Notes under the pieces: generated by a model | Database searches by the model: none | Seen by the model: the letters and a program-made list of their open reading frames with translations, nothing else | Told to the model about the DNA's origin: nothing | Shown: positions 1 through 5,202 of the stretch, one piece after another | Layout: each line of letters opens with the position of its first letter | How positions within the stretch are numbered: position 1 is the stretch's first letter | Translations under genes and position numbers: made by a program | Origin: Gemmatimonadota bacterium | GTDB taxonomy: Bacteria > Gemmatimonadota > Gemmatimonadetes > JACCXV01 > JAHWKZ01 | Assembly: GCA_030641505.1 (NCBI GenBank) | Contig: DAOWHI010000275.1 | Coordinates: 1-5,202 of the forward strand | Length of the DNA: 5,202 nucleotides | Direction: 5' to 3'

Positions 1-2308
1 AAATGACCTTCGGGGCGGGCTTCTTGAGGACCTGCGGATGTTTCGTCGCCATACCCTCGAGCAGGTCGATCACGGTCTTCGGATCGGTGCCATAGGCGAC
101 TCCTACGGGAACGTCTACGCGGCGCAACTCGGCTCTCTCACGCGTCCAGTTGACCACTGTCGAAGAGACCAGAGTCGCGTTGGGGACGAGAACATCCGCT
201 CCGTGATACGTGCGCACCGTGCTCTGAAGCAGTCCGATGTCTTTAACCACACCTGCATGACCTACGAGCTGTACCTCGTCGCCGAAGTTGATCCCATTGC
301 CGAATAGTACGATCAGGCCCGACGCGAGGTTGTTGACCACGTGCTGCAGGCCGAAGCCGACGCCCACGCCGACCGCGCCGAACAGCACGGTAAGCCTGTC
401 GACATCAACACCCGCGGCGGAGAAAGCGACCAGGATACCGACCAGGATCACGGCGTAGCGGGTCAGCTGTATGATCGCGGCTGGAAGCCCGTGACGCAGG
501 TGCATGAGCGGCAGGAGGTCCGTGCCGAGAACGAAGCTGATGAATTGGGAAAACTTCAGTGACAGCCAGATGACGAGACCGAAGACCAGCACATCGCCTA
601 CGGAGAGGGAGAAGTTGCCGACCGAGATCCCCGCATCGAGTACCCTGGTCAAGGCGGTGATCACCGGTTCGAGCACGCCAAAGCCCGAGAGGGTCGTGGC
701 GGCGAATCCGATCCACGCCAATGAAACGACGAGACGGCGGGCGACACGCTGGACGGTACCCGCGGTGGGCGGTGCGATACCCAGACGAGCCGCCATCTTC
801 GTGAGCGTGCTGATGCGTACGGCGGCAAGCACCACCAGCGCCGCCACCCAGAATGCGATCGCCGCGAAGATGAGGTGCACCGTTCCCGTGGTCACTACGG
901 TAGCGAATCCCGCGCTGCCCACGATGTTGGCGATGATGCCGACCGCGAAAGCGATCGCCGACAGCCGGACGGCAACCCCGATCGCGAGAGACCAGCGCTT
1001 CGAGACCGTGGTCTGCGTGAGGACCGTTGAGCTCACGAAACGCAGGCACGCCGCCATTCCCACGACAGACAGCAGAAGTAAGGCAAGACGATTCTCCGGG
1101 GTGCCGAACTCCGACAGAACGACGGTCTGCTGGAGAAAAAACAGGGCCGCCGCTGCGTAGCCCCACGAGCGAGTCGACTTCGTGAGGATCCGTGGCAACA
1201 GACGAAGAACCGCTGCGAGGACCACCAGAATGAGCAGCGCTTTCCAGGCACGCGGAGCACTGGGCTGGATCATGTAGCCGATGAGACCGGTGATGAAGAA
1301 CCCGGCCGCGACGGGACGATCGAAAAAGCCGGCGACCACTCGGAGCGAGTCGTCCTGATCGAGCTGCGTTCCCGCGACGCCGCGCAGCCCGACCAGCGTG
1401 GCGATCAGGGCCAGAAGAAGAGCCAAGCTCCCGAGTAGCTCGCCCTTCCGCTCTTCGAGGTACCACCGTACCGACACATAGTTGAGTTGCAGGGTCGCCC
1501 CAATCCGCTCGGAGAGACTGCGCTGCTCGTCCGGGCGGTCGAAAGCCTTCCAGAAAGGGGAACTGTCGATACTGAGAAGTCTCCCCCGCCGTCTCGCGAT
1601 CTCATCGCGCTGGTCCGCGAGGTTCTGGTCGGCGCGAGTCTTCTGCTCACTCACAGCAGCTTGCAGCTTCAGAACCGTGTCCCGTGCCGCTCGCACGAGG
1701 CCTTGGACGGAATCGACCGCCGCGAGAGTCTGTCGGATTTCCCGAGTCACCTCAGCTGGAACGTCGCCAGCGCGAATCGAATCCCGGGTCATTTTCCACA
1801 ACTGCTCTTCCGCGTCGATCCGGTCCAGTGCGGAACCCACGTCAGCCGCATTGGAAGACAGGCGCCGAAGCCAGGCGCCCAGCTGGTCGGCGACACGCTG
1901 CCAGGAGCGTTCCGTCTGTTCGAGCGCGAAGCCGGGTCCGTCAGCCTGCATTCGCTCCCGGCTGTCTCGCTCCAAAGCGGCGACGCGGTCGCTCGAGCCA
2001 GCCAGGCCTTCGCTGATTCCCGCCAGATCTGTCGTGGCGGCAACGGTACGTGTGGCATCGCGAAGCACGGTGCGCACGGCGACCGCGCTGTCGGCTATCT
2101 CGGTCGCTTGAAGTGGACGAATTGGAGGTGGCTGCGGTGTTTCCTGTGGTGTCGCCTGCGTAGCGGCCGGAACGGTCTCCTGAGCCAGGCCGGACGTCGC
2201 CATGCCCAGGCAACACGAAACCGCCACGACGAGAGGCGTTAGCCATCGCACCCGCGGGTACCTCAGGTCCAGGAAATCGACGAGCCCGCGAGTATGACGA
2301 TGTTCCAT
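1..2308 (-). CDS. Large MscS-family (MscK-like) mechanosensitive ion channel, 3' end cut off by window edge
   Basis: This gene should encode an inner-membrane channel that opens under membrane tension to release solutes during hypo-osmotic shock. I translated 769 codons on the minus strand without a stop; the gene runs off the left edge. Residues 1-43 form a signal peptide (hydrophobic 23-42, probable cleavage after SGLA). Residues 44-288 are Q/P-rich, then Ala/Glu/Arg-rich and probably helical or coiled coil, as in the periplasmic part of large MscS homologues. Eleven hydrophobic segments follow, near 290-309, 332-348, 355-371, 381-398, 408-425, 438-462, 476-497, 524-544, 571-591, 615-634 and 639-669. 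The last is the pore helix, with GVGVGFGLQ (647-655) and NNLASGLIVLF (659-669). The beta domain follows (GDEVQL..., VPNATLVSS at 708-716, VVNWT), then the start of the C-terminal alpha/beta domain. The ATG at 2308 is preceded by GGTGA with a 5-nt spacer. Family assignment is firm; the physiological role is inferred. The usual Arg/Lys-Pro before the GD motif is missing (NGINFGD). Confidence 0.93.
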   Translation of the reverse strand, partial: MEHRHTRGLVDFLDLRYPRVRWLTPLVVAVSCCLGMATSGLAQETVPAATQATPQETPQPPPIRPLQATEIADSAVAVRTVLRDATRTVAATTDLAGISEGLAGSSDRVAALERDSRERMQADGPGFALEQTERSWQRVADQLGAWLRRLSSNAADVGSALDRIDAEEQLWKMTRDSIRAGDVPAEVTREIRQTLAAVDSVQGLVRAARDTVLKLQAAVSEQKTRADQNLADQRDEIARRRGRLLSIDSSPFWKAFDRPDEQRSLSERIGATLQLNYVSVRWYLEERKGELLGSLALLLALIATLVGLRGVAGTQLDQDDSLRVVAGFFDRPVAAGFFITGLIGYMIQPSAPRAWKALLILVVLAAVLRLLPRILTKSTRSWGYAAAALFFLQQTVVLSEFGTPENRLALLLLSVVGMAACLRFVSSTVLTQTTVSKRWSLAIGVAVRLSAIAFAVGIIANIVGSAGFATVVTTGTVHLIFAAIAFWVAALVVLAAVRISTLTKMAARLGIAPPTAGTVQRVARRLVVSLAWIGFAATTLSGFGVLEPVITALTRVLDAGISVGNFSLSVGDVLVFGLVIWLSLKFSQFISFVLGTDLLPLMHLRHGLPAAIIQLTRYAVILVGILVAFSAAGVDVDRLTVLFGAVGVGVGFGLQHVVNNLASGLIVLFGNGINFGDEVQLVGHAGVVKDIGLLQSTVRTYHGADVLVPNATLVSSTVVNWTRERAELRRVDVPVGVAYGTDPKTVIDLLEGMATKHPQVLKKPAPKVI

Positions 2309-2311
2309 CGG

Positions 2312-2318
2312 CCTCACC
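2312..2318 (-). promoter_or_regulatory. Ribosome binding site of the MscS-family gene
   Basis: On the minus strand GGTGAGG lies just upstream of the ATG at 2308. GGTGA matches the end of the Shine-Dalgarno consensus, with 5 nt to the start codon. This supports the ATG at 2308 over an in-frame GTG three codons upstream, which lies inside the same motif. Confidence 0.55.
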
Positions 2319-2416
2319 AGCCATGATGACGCACGGTCGCGCCCGTTATCTCGATGCCGATCTGGCAGCCACGATTCACTGCCCTGAGCAGCGAAACATA
2401 GGCCTTTCATTCTACG

Positions 2417-2458
2417 CAGGATAGTTATGCCTTGCCGGCTGCAAATGCCAGGATAGTT
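2417..2458. repeat. Pair of 10-bp direct repeats, 32 bp apart
   Basis: CAGGATAGTT occurs at 2417-2426 and again, identical, at 2449-2458. The 32-bp offset is close to three helical turns, so both copies would present on a similar face of the DNA. They lie 109-150 bp upstream of the channel start codon, a plausible place for a regulator site of that gene. No regulator is visible in the window, so function is conjecture. Confidence 0.5.
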
Positions 2459-2609
2459 CGGTTTCGTAGGCGTTTCCTCCGGCAGCCGCGCAATGCGAGC
2501 CGACAGGTGGCCAGGTAAACGGAGCATCCGAAGGCTCAGGGTTGTTTGGCGGCAACGCTTGGGTGTCACGCTTGCTGGCTCGACTCAGCAGAGCCGTAGA
2601 TCCCAGTGT

Positions 2610-2633
2610 TACTGTCGGTTCTACTGTCGGTTC
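2610..2633. repeat. Perfect 12-bp tandem duplication
   Basis: TACTGTCGGTTC is present twice head to tail (2610-2621 and 2622-2633) with no mismatch. The core TGTCG recurs further downstream at 2678, 2688 and 2711, giving five copies in about 100 bp. The array may be an operator upstream of the barrel gene or simply a slippage product in non-coding DNA. Confidence 0.7.
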
Positions 2634-2739
2634 AAACCGGCACTCGGCCGTTTCGACCGATTACTCGTCCTGCAGATTGTCGCGGTCTGTCGCGATAACT
2701 CCGGCTATTTTGTCGTGATTCACGGTCCAGAAAGAGCCC

Positions 2740-2754
2740 CGGATTGGAAATCCG
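2740..2754. repeat. Short palindrome, 6-bp arms
   Basis: CGGATT and AATCCG flank a 3-nt centre (GGA), giving a perfect 6-bp inverted repeat about 135 bp upstream of the barrel gene. There is no T-run after it, so it is not an intrinsic terminator. It could be a binding site for a dimeric regulator; chance occurrence is also possible. Confidence 0.35.
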
Positions 2755-2877
2755 AAGGTCGCTCCCCAACTGAGTTGGTTGGTACTAAGGTACTTGCGAG
2801 GTTGCCCCTGGAAGGTCTATCGTGTTTGCGTAGAGAGTCGCTACCCTCCCCCCCGGCAGATTCTCTGTGCGACGTCT

Positions 2878-2882
2878 GGAGG
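2878..2882 (+). promoter_or_regulatory. Ribosome binding site that fixes the start of the barrel gene
   Basis: GGAGG lies 5 nt before the ATG at 2888. An in-frame GTG at 2867 would put this motif inside the coding region and add seven residues (MRRLEVP) before the signal peptide. The GGAGG spacing therefore favours ATG 2888. Confidence 0.85.
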
Positions 2883-2887
2883 TTCCC

Positions 2888-3448
2888 ATGGTATCGCTGT
2901 TCGGTCGCTCCAGTTGGGCCATCGCGGTGACGGTTCTCATGGGGGTCGTCGCCCCTTCCCCCTCAAGCGCTCAGACAACCCTGTACATCTCGGGCGGAGC
3001 CACCTTCCCGACAGGCGCTTACGCCGAGTTCGCGAACACCGGGTGGATGGCCGCGGGAGGCGTTCTGTTCGGTGTCGGCTCGTCCGGGCTCGGAATCGGC
3101 GCCGACCTGGTCTACGGTCAGAACAATCATGAAGATCTCCTCCTCGAGAGCGCCAAGACCACCGTATACAGCGCGATGGCGATCGTGGACTATGCGTTCG
3201 GCTCGCCGGGTAAGATCCGGCCGTTCGTGTTCGGCGGCGCGGGCATCGCGGGTCACCGGTTCTCGGCTGACGGCGTCGAGTCAGATACCGACTCCGACTT
3301 CGCATATCAGCTCGGGGCGGGTGTCGACTTCCCGATTGGGGGCACGACGTCGCTCTACGCCGAAGGCCGGTACATAGGGTCCGGGAACAACGTAGACACC
3401 CAAGTCTTAGCGGCCTTGCTGGGATTTGCGTTCACGCTGGGCGGTTGA
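2888..3448 (+). CDS. Small outer-membrane beta-barrel protein with Sec signal peptide
   Basis: This 186-residue protein is probably an 8-stranded outer-membrane barrel of the OmpA-like/OMP_b-brl type. Residues 1-28 are a Sec signal peptide: one Arg, hydrophobic core 10-21, cleavage after SSA. The mature part alternates hydrophobic and polar residues in eight stretches, near 30-38, 51-62, 66-77, 91-104, 109-121, 137-148, 154-163 and 172-184. These are linked by Gly/Ser/Asp-rich turns, and FVFGGAGIAG and YQLGAGVDF are typical barrel strands. The last strand (ALLGFAFTLGG) is rich in hydrophobic residues, but the chain ends in Gly-Gly and not the common terminal Phe. No peptidoglycan-binding OmpA domain is present, so it is barrel only. 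No substrate can be read from the sequence; a structural or adhesive role is as likely as transport. It is followed after 105 bp by a co-oriented lipoprotein gene, possibly co-transcribed. The start is ATG 2888 because GGAGG lies 5 nt upstream. Confidence 0.88.
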   Translation: MVSLFGRSSWAIAVTVLMGVVAPSPSSAQTTLYISGGATFPTGAYAEFANTGWMAAGGVLFGVGSSGLGIGADLVYGQNNHEDLLLESAKTTVYSAMAIVDYAFGSPGKIRPFVFGGAGIAGHRFSADGVESDTDSDFAYQLGAGVDFPIGGTTSLYAEGRYIGSGNNVDTQVLAALLGFAFTLGG

Positions 3449-3474
3449 TCGGAGCGCTACGCCCAGTGAGACAG

Positions 3475-3542
3475 GTCGTAACAGCAAACTTGCGAGTCGG
3501 GGCCTGGCAAGTAGCGACGCCCGGTCGCACGACACTTACGAC
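3475..3542 (+). promoter_or_regulatory. Potential branched RNA fold in the leader of the lipoprotein gene
   Basis: Three nested complementary pairs lie in the 105-bp spacer. GTCGTAA (3475-3481) pairs with TTACGAC (3536-3542) and encloses two hairpins: ACTTGC/GCAAGT (3488-3493/3507-3512) and GCGAC/GTCGC (3514-3518/3524-3528). Together they would make a three-way junction whose closing stem ends directly beside the GGAGGTGA ribosome binding site (3543-3550). There is no U-tract, so it is not a classical terminator. It does not match a riboswitch I know. Each helix alone is short enough to be chance. Confidence 0.3.
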
Positions 3543-3550
3543 GGAGGTGA
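3543..3550 (+). promoter_or_regulatory. Strong Shine-Dalgarno sequence of the PKD/crystallin lipoprotein
   Basis: GGAGGTGA is an eight-base match to the anti-Shine-Dalgarno complement, 3 nt before ATG 3554 (6 nt counted from GGAGG). It is the strongest ribosome site in the window and suggests high translation of this gene. Confidence 0.85.
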
Positions 3551-3553
3551 GCC

Positions 3554-5047
3554 ATGAAGTACCTACTCCCGCTGGCACTGTGTGCCCTTGTGCTCGTTTC
3601 TGTCAGCTGCGGCGAGGATGAAGTGACCACCCCTCTTGTCCTGGGCACGATCGAGGTCGTCACCGTAACGACCGGTAACCTTATCGACGGGGGGGGCTAC
3701 ACGATCACGGTCAGTAGCGGGGATGACGAGCGCACTGAGGACGTTGGTGCGAACTCATCCGTCACTCTTTCGGACCTCGCCGCCGGTACGTATGCGCTCC
3801 TGCTGGACGGCATCGGGCTCAGATGTGAGACGGCGGACAATCCTCGAAACGTCGAGGTTGTGGCCAGTCAGACGACGCCCGCCCAGTTCGATGTGACGTG
3901 TGCGGGCCCCAACTTGCCGCCGGTCGCCGACGCGGGCCCGAATCAGGCCGCGGTGGACACGGATAACAGCGGATCCGAAGCCATCACCCTGGACGGATCC
4001 GGCAGCAGGGATTTGGACGGCACGATCGTAAACTGGAGTTGGTTGGTGAACGACGTGGAGTTCGGGACCGGCGAGACGCTGACCGTGGCGGTGCATCCGG
4101 GCGTCTACACGGTCATCCTCACCGTTACGGATGACAACGGCACTACCAGCGGGGACGCTGTGCTCATCACCGTCATCGCCTCGGATGAAAACTTGCCGCC
4201 GATCGCCGACGCGGGCCCGGATCAGCCGGTGGAGGACGCGGATGACGGCGGGTCCGAACTCGTGACCCTCGATGGATCCGCCAGCAGGGATTTGGACGGC
4301 ACGATCGCAAGCTGGAGCTGGTCCGAGAACAGCGTGGAGATCGGGACGGGCGAGACGCTGGACGCGACGTTCGATGTAGGCATCCACCTGGTCACCCTTA
4401 CCGTCACGGATGACCAGGGCGTGGTGAACTCCGACGATGTAACGATCACGGTGGAGCCACCGGAAGCCAACTTGCCGCCGGTCGCTGACGCGGGTCCGGA
4501 TCAGAGCCACGTGGACGGGGATAACAGTGGGTCCGAACTCGTGACCCTCGATGGATCGGCCAGCACAGACGAGCTCGGCCCCCAAGCGGTCGTAGACTGG
4601 AGCTGGTCCGAGAACAGCGCGGAGATCGGGACGGGCGAGACGCTGGAAATGGCGTTCGAGGTAGGCGTCCACACGGTTATCCTCACCGTTACGGATACCG
4701 GGGGCGCTACGGCCACCGACGAAGTGACGATCACGGTGGACCTACCGACACTGGCGGGCGTCTTCATTTTCAAGCGCGAAGACTTCGGTGGCGGGAACGG
4801 GTCCTTGCTGCGCGAAGATGTCTCCGATCTCGGCGACCTGCCTGCCGCCTGCGTTGGGCTTACTTGGGATAATTGCATTTCGTCGATCTTGTTGTCTGGT
4901 GGATGGTCCGCCACCCTCTTCGAACTCGCCGGATTCGAGGGCGACAGTCTCATTGTCGTGAGGAGTATTGAGGATCTGAGTAACTTCGGGGCCGGATTTG
5001 GCTGGGACAACAAGACGTCCTCGATCAAGATCCGACCGCCGAATTAG
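3554..5047 (+). CDS. Secreted lipoprotein with three PKD domains and a C-terminal beta/gamma-crystallin domain
   Basis: This is a 497-residue envelope lipoprotein. Residues 1-18 are a lipoprotein signal peptide ending SVS-C19; Ser at -3 is slightly off the classical lipobox. Residues 30-117 form a beta-rich module with a probable C91-C116 disulfide, of a type I remember from Gemmatimonadota. Three PKD domains follow at about 120-207, 213-300 and 306-395, each opening NLPP(V/I)ADAGP(N/D)Q and containing TLDGS, WSW and VTLTVTD-like strands. Residues 402-494 look like a two-motif beta/gamma-crystallin domain. It has aromatic-to-glycine turns (FKREDFGG, FELAGFEG) and two clamp motifs, DNCISS (439-444) and DNKTSS (485-490), fitting N/D-N/D-x-x-S/T-S, which binds calcium in this family. 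C433 and C441 may pair. PKD domains usually mediate protein or polysaccharide contact at the surface. I see no catalytic domain, so a binding, adhesive or scaffolding role is inferred. A paralogue begins 24 bp downstream. Confidence 0.9.
   Translation: MKYLLPLALCALVLVSVSCGEDEVTTPLVLGTIEVVTVTTGNLIDGGGYTITVSSGDDERTEDVGANSSVTLSDLAAGTYALLLDGIGLRCETADNPRNVEVVASQTTPAQFDVTCAGPNLPPVADAGPNQAAVDTDNSGSEAITLDGSGSRDLDGTIVNWSWLVNDVEFGTGETLTVAVHPGVYTVILTVTDDNGTTSGDAVLITVIASDENLPPIADAGPDQPVEDADDGGSELVTLDGSASRDLDGTIASWSWSENSVEIGTGETLDATFDVGIHLVTLTVTDDQGVVNSDDVTITVEPPEANLPPVADAGPDQSHVDGDNSGSELVTLDGSASTDELGPQAVVDWSWSENSAEIGTGETLEMAFEVGVHTVILTVTDTGGATATDEVTITVDLPTLAGVFIFKREDFGGGNGSLLREDVSDLGDLPAACVGLTWDNCISSILLSGGWSATLFELAGFEGDSLIVVRSIEDLSNFGAGFGWDNKTSSIKIRPPN
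3911..4738 (+). repeat. Three tandem 279-bp coding repeats (PKD units)
   Basis: Units begin at 3911, 4190 and 4469, each opening AACTTGCCGCCG, so the period is exactly 279 bp (93 codons). The third ends near 4738 and carries a 2-codon insertion (around 4570-4590) that shifts its later half by 6 bp. Identity is patchy: units 1 and 2 share an identical 26-bp block (4003-4028 and 4282-4307), units 2 and 3 share a 29-bp block (4250-4278 and 4529-4557) and a 51-bp block with one mismatch (4312-4362 and 4597-4647), and units 1 and 3 share a 32-bp block with two mismatches (4101-4132 and 4665-4696). Confidence 0.93.
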
Positions 5048-5059
5048 GGTCTCAACTTC

Positions 5060-5064
5060 AGGAG
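5060..5064 (+). promoter_or_regulatory. Ribosome binding site of the second lipoprotein
   Basis: AGGAG lies 7 nt upstream of ATG 5072, within the 24-bp gap after the previous stop. The closeness indicates that the two lipoproteins are on one transcript and may be translationally coupled. Confidence 0.8.
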
Positions 5065-5071
5065 ACGAGCC

Positions 5072-5202
5072 ATGAAGTACGGCCTCCCGCTGGCGCTGTG
5101 CGCCCTTCTTCCTGCATCTGTCAGCTGCGGCGATGATCAAGTGACCACCGCTCCCGTCTTCGGCGATATCGAGGTCGTCACCGTAACGACGGGCAGCGGC
5201 TT
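5072..5202 (+). CDS. Paralogous lipoprotein, start only (3' end beyond window)
   Basis: Only the first 43 codons are visible. They give a lipoprotein signal peptide (MKYGLPLALC..., ending SVS-C19) followed by GDDQVTTAPVFGDIEVVTVTTGSG. Against the upstream lipoprotein, 31 of 43 residues are identical without gaps, including the lipid-attachment Cys at 19 and the whole IEVVTVTTG strand that begins the N-terminal beta module. It is therefore a tandem paralogue, probably exported and lipid-anchored in the same way. Differences cluster in the signal core (residues 13-15) and the linker after Cys19 (21-32). Whether it also carries PKD or crystallin domains cannot be told here. The start is supported by AGGAG 7 nt upstream and by its alignment with the paralogue start. 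Confidence 0.9.
   Translation, partial: MKYGLPLALCALLPASVSCGDDQVTTAPVFGDIEVVTVTTGSG

Larger units (their letters stand above)
2309..2887. other. Divergent intergenic region with no convincing gene
   Basis: These roughly 580 bases separate the minus-strand channel gene from the plus-strand barrel gene, so promoters for both should lie here. One reading frame stays open from 2493 to 2930, but its translation has no recognisable domain, is rich in Arg and Cys, and overlaps the true start of the barrel gene in another frame; I do not call it. Candidate promoter elements are weak. On the minus strand TAGAAT (2414-2409) resembles a -10 box but lacks a good -35. On the plus strand TTGCGA (2794-2799) and TATCGT (2818-2823) are 18 bp apart, about 65 bp before the barrel ATG. 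Short repeats listed separately are the only clear structure. I found no tRNA, rRNA or strong terminator. Confidence 0.6.

Noticed and set aside
405..1466. Long 353-codon minus-strand open frame inside the channel gene
   Set aside because: It is in a different frame from the channel, Arg/Gly/Ser-rich with no domain, whereas the overlapping frame gives unambiguous MscS pore and beta-domain motifs. It is a GC-rich shadow frame.
2621..2645. T-arm-like GGTTCAAACC sequence
   Set aside because: The flanks cannot form a 5-bp stem with a 7-nt loop and no anticodon arm lies upstream; it is largely a product of the 12-bp tandem repeat.
2733..2760. tRNA-like anticodon arm (TTGGAAA loop, as in tRNA-Ser GGA)
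   Set aside because: Only a 4-bp stem closes the 7-nt loop, and no T-arm with TTCGA or acceptor stem is found at the right distance.
2867..2887. GTG start at 2867 for the barrel gene
   Set aside because: No ribosome site at a suitable distance, and GGAGG would fall inside the coding sequence; ATG 2888 has ideal spacing and gives a normal signal peptide.
2493..2930. 145-codon plus-strand open frame in the intergenic region
   Set aside because: No recognisable domain and an odd Arg/Cys-rich composition; it overlaps the well-supported start and signal peptide of the barrel gene in another frame.
3755..4672. 305-codon minus-strand frame opposite the PKD repeats
   Set aside because: Its internal repetition mirrors the PKD repeats on the plus strand. 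The plus-strand frame has a ribosome site, a signal peptide and clear domains, so this is a shadow.
5049..5066. Hairpin GTCTC/GAGAC covering part of the second lipoprotein's ribosome site
   Set aside because: Only 5 bp with an 8-nt loop in a 24-bp gap that ribosomes from the upstream gene would clear; chance is the simplest explanation.

Overview
The window reads as a chromosomal fragment of a GC-rich (roughly 60% by eye) diderm bacterium. An outer-membrane beta-barrel gene with a Sec signal peptide and two lipoprotein genes show that it has an outer membrane. The N-terminal module shared by the two lipoproteins (a 'G-x-I-E-V-V-T-V-T-T-G' entry strand, a later 'C..A.DNPR.V.V' segment and a closing 'F.V.C') resembles one I remember recurring in Gemmatimonadota secreted proteins. 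That phylum is therefore my best guess, but it is an inference from memory and not a search result.

Layout. Positions 1-2308 (minus strand) hold most of a large MscS-superfamily mechanosensitive channel. It has a signal peptide, a periplasmic helical region, eleven candidate membrane segments, the pore helix and the beta domain; the C-terminus lies beyond the left edge. Positions 2309-2887 are a divergent intergenic region of about 580 bp. I see no convincing gene there, but it contains short direct and tandem repeats and a small palindrome. On the plus strand follow an 8-stranded outer-membrane barrel protein (2888-3448), a 105 bp spacer that can fold into a branched structure ending at a strong Shine-Dalgarno sequence, and a 497-residue lipoprotein (3554-5047). 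After a gap of only 24 bp, a second, paralogous lipoprotein begins (5072) and runs off the right edge.

The most informative gene is the 497-residue lipoprotein: lipoprotein signal, family N-terminal domain, three PKD domains on an exact 279 bp period, and a C-terminal beta/gamma-crystallin domain with two intact calcium-clamp motifs (DNCISS and DNKTSS). The PKD repeats are a mosaic of pairwise-identical blocks, which suggests recombination between repeats. The start of a second copy just downstream suggests an expanding tandem family.

The plus-strand genes look like an envelope or surface cluster: a barrel protein followed by surface or periplasmic lipoproteins with adhesion-type, probably calcium-stabilised domains. 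The divergent channel is also an envelope protein, but nothing in the sequence ties it functionally to the others. I see no CRISPR array, mobile element, tRNA or rRNA.
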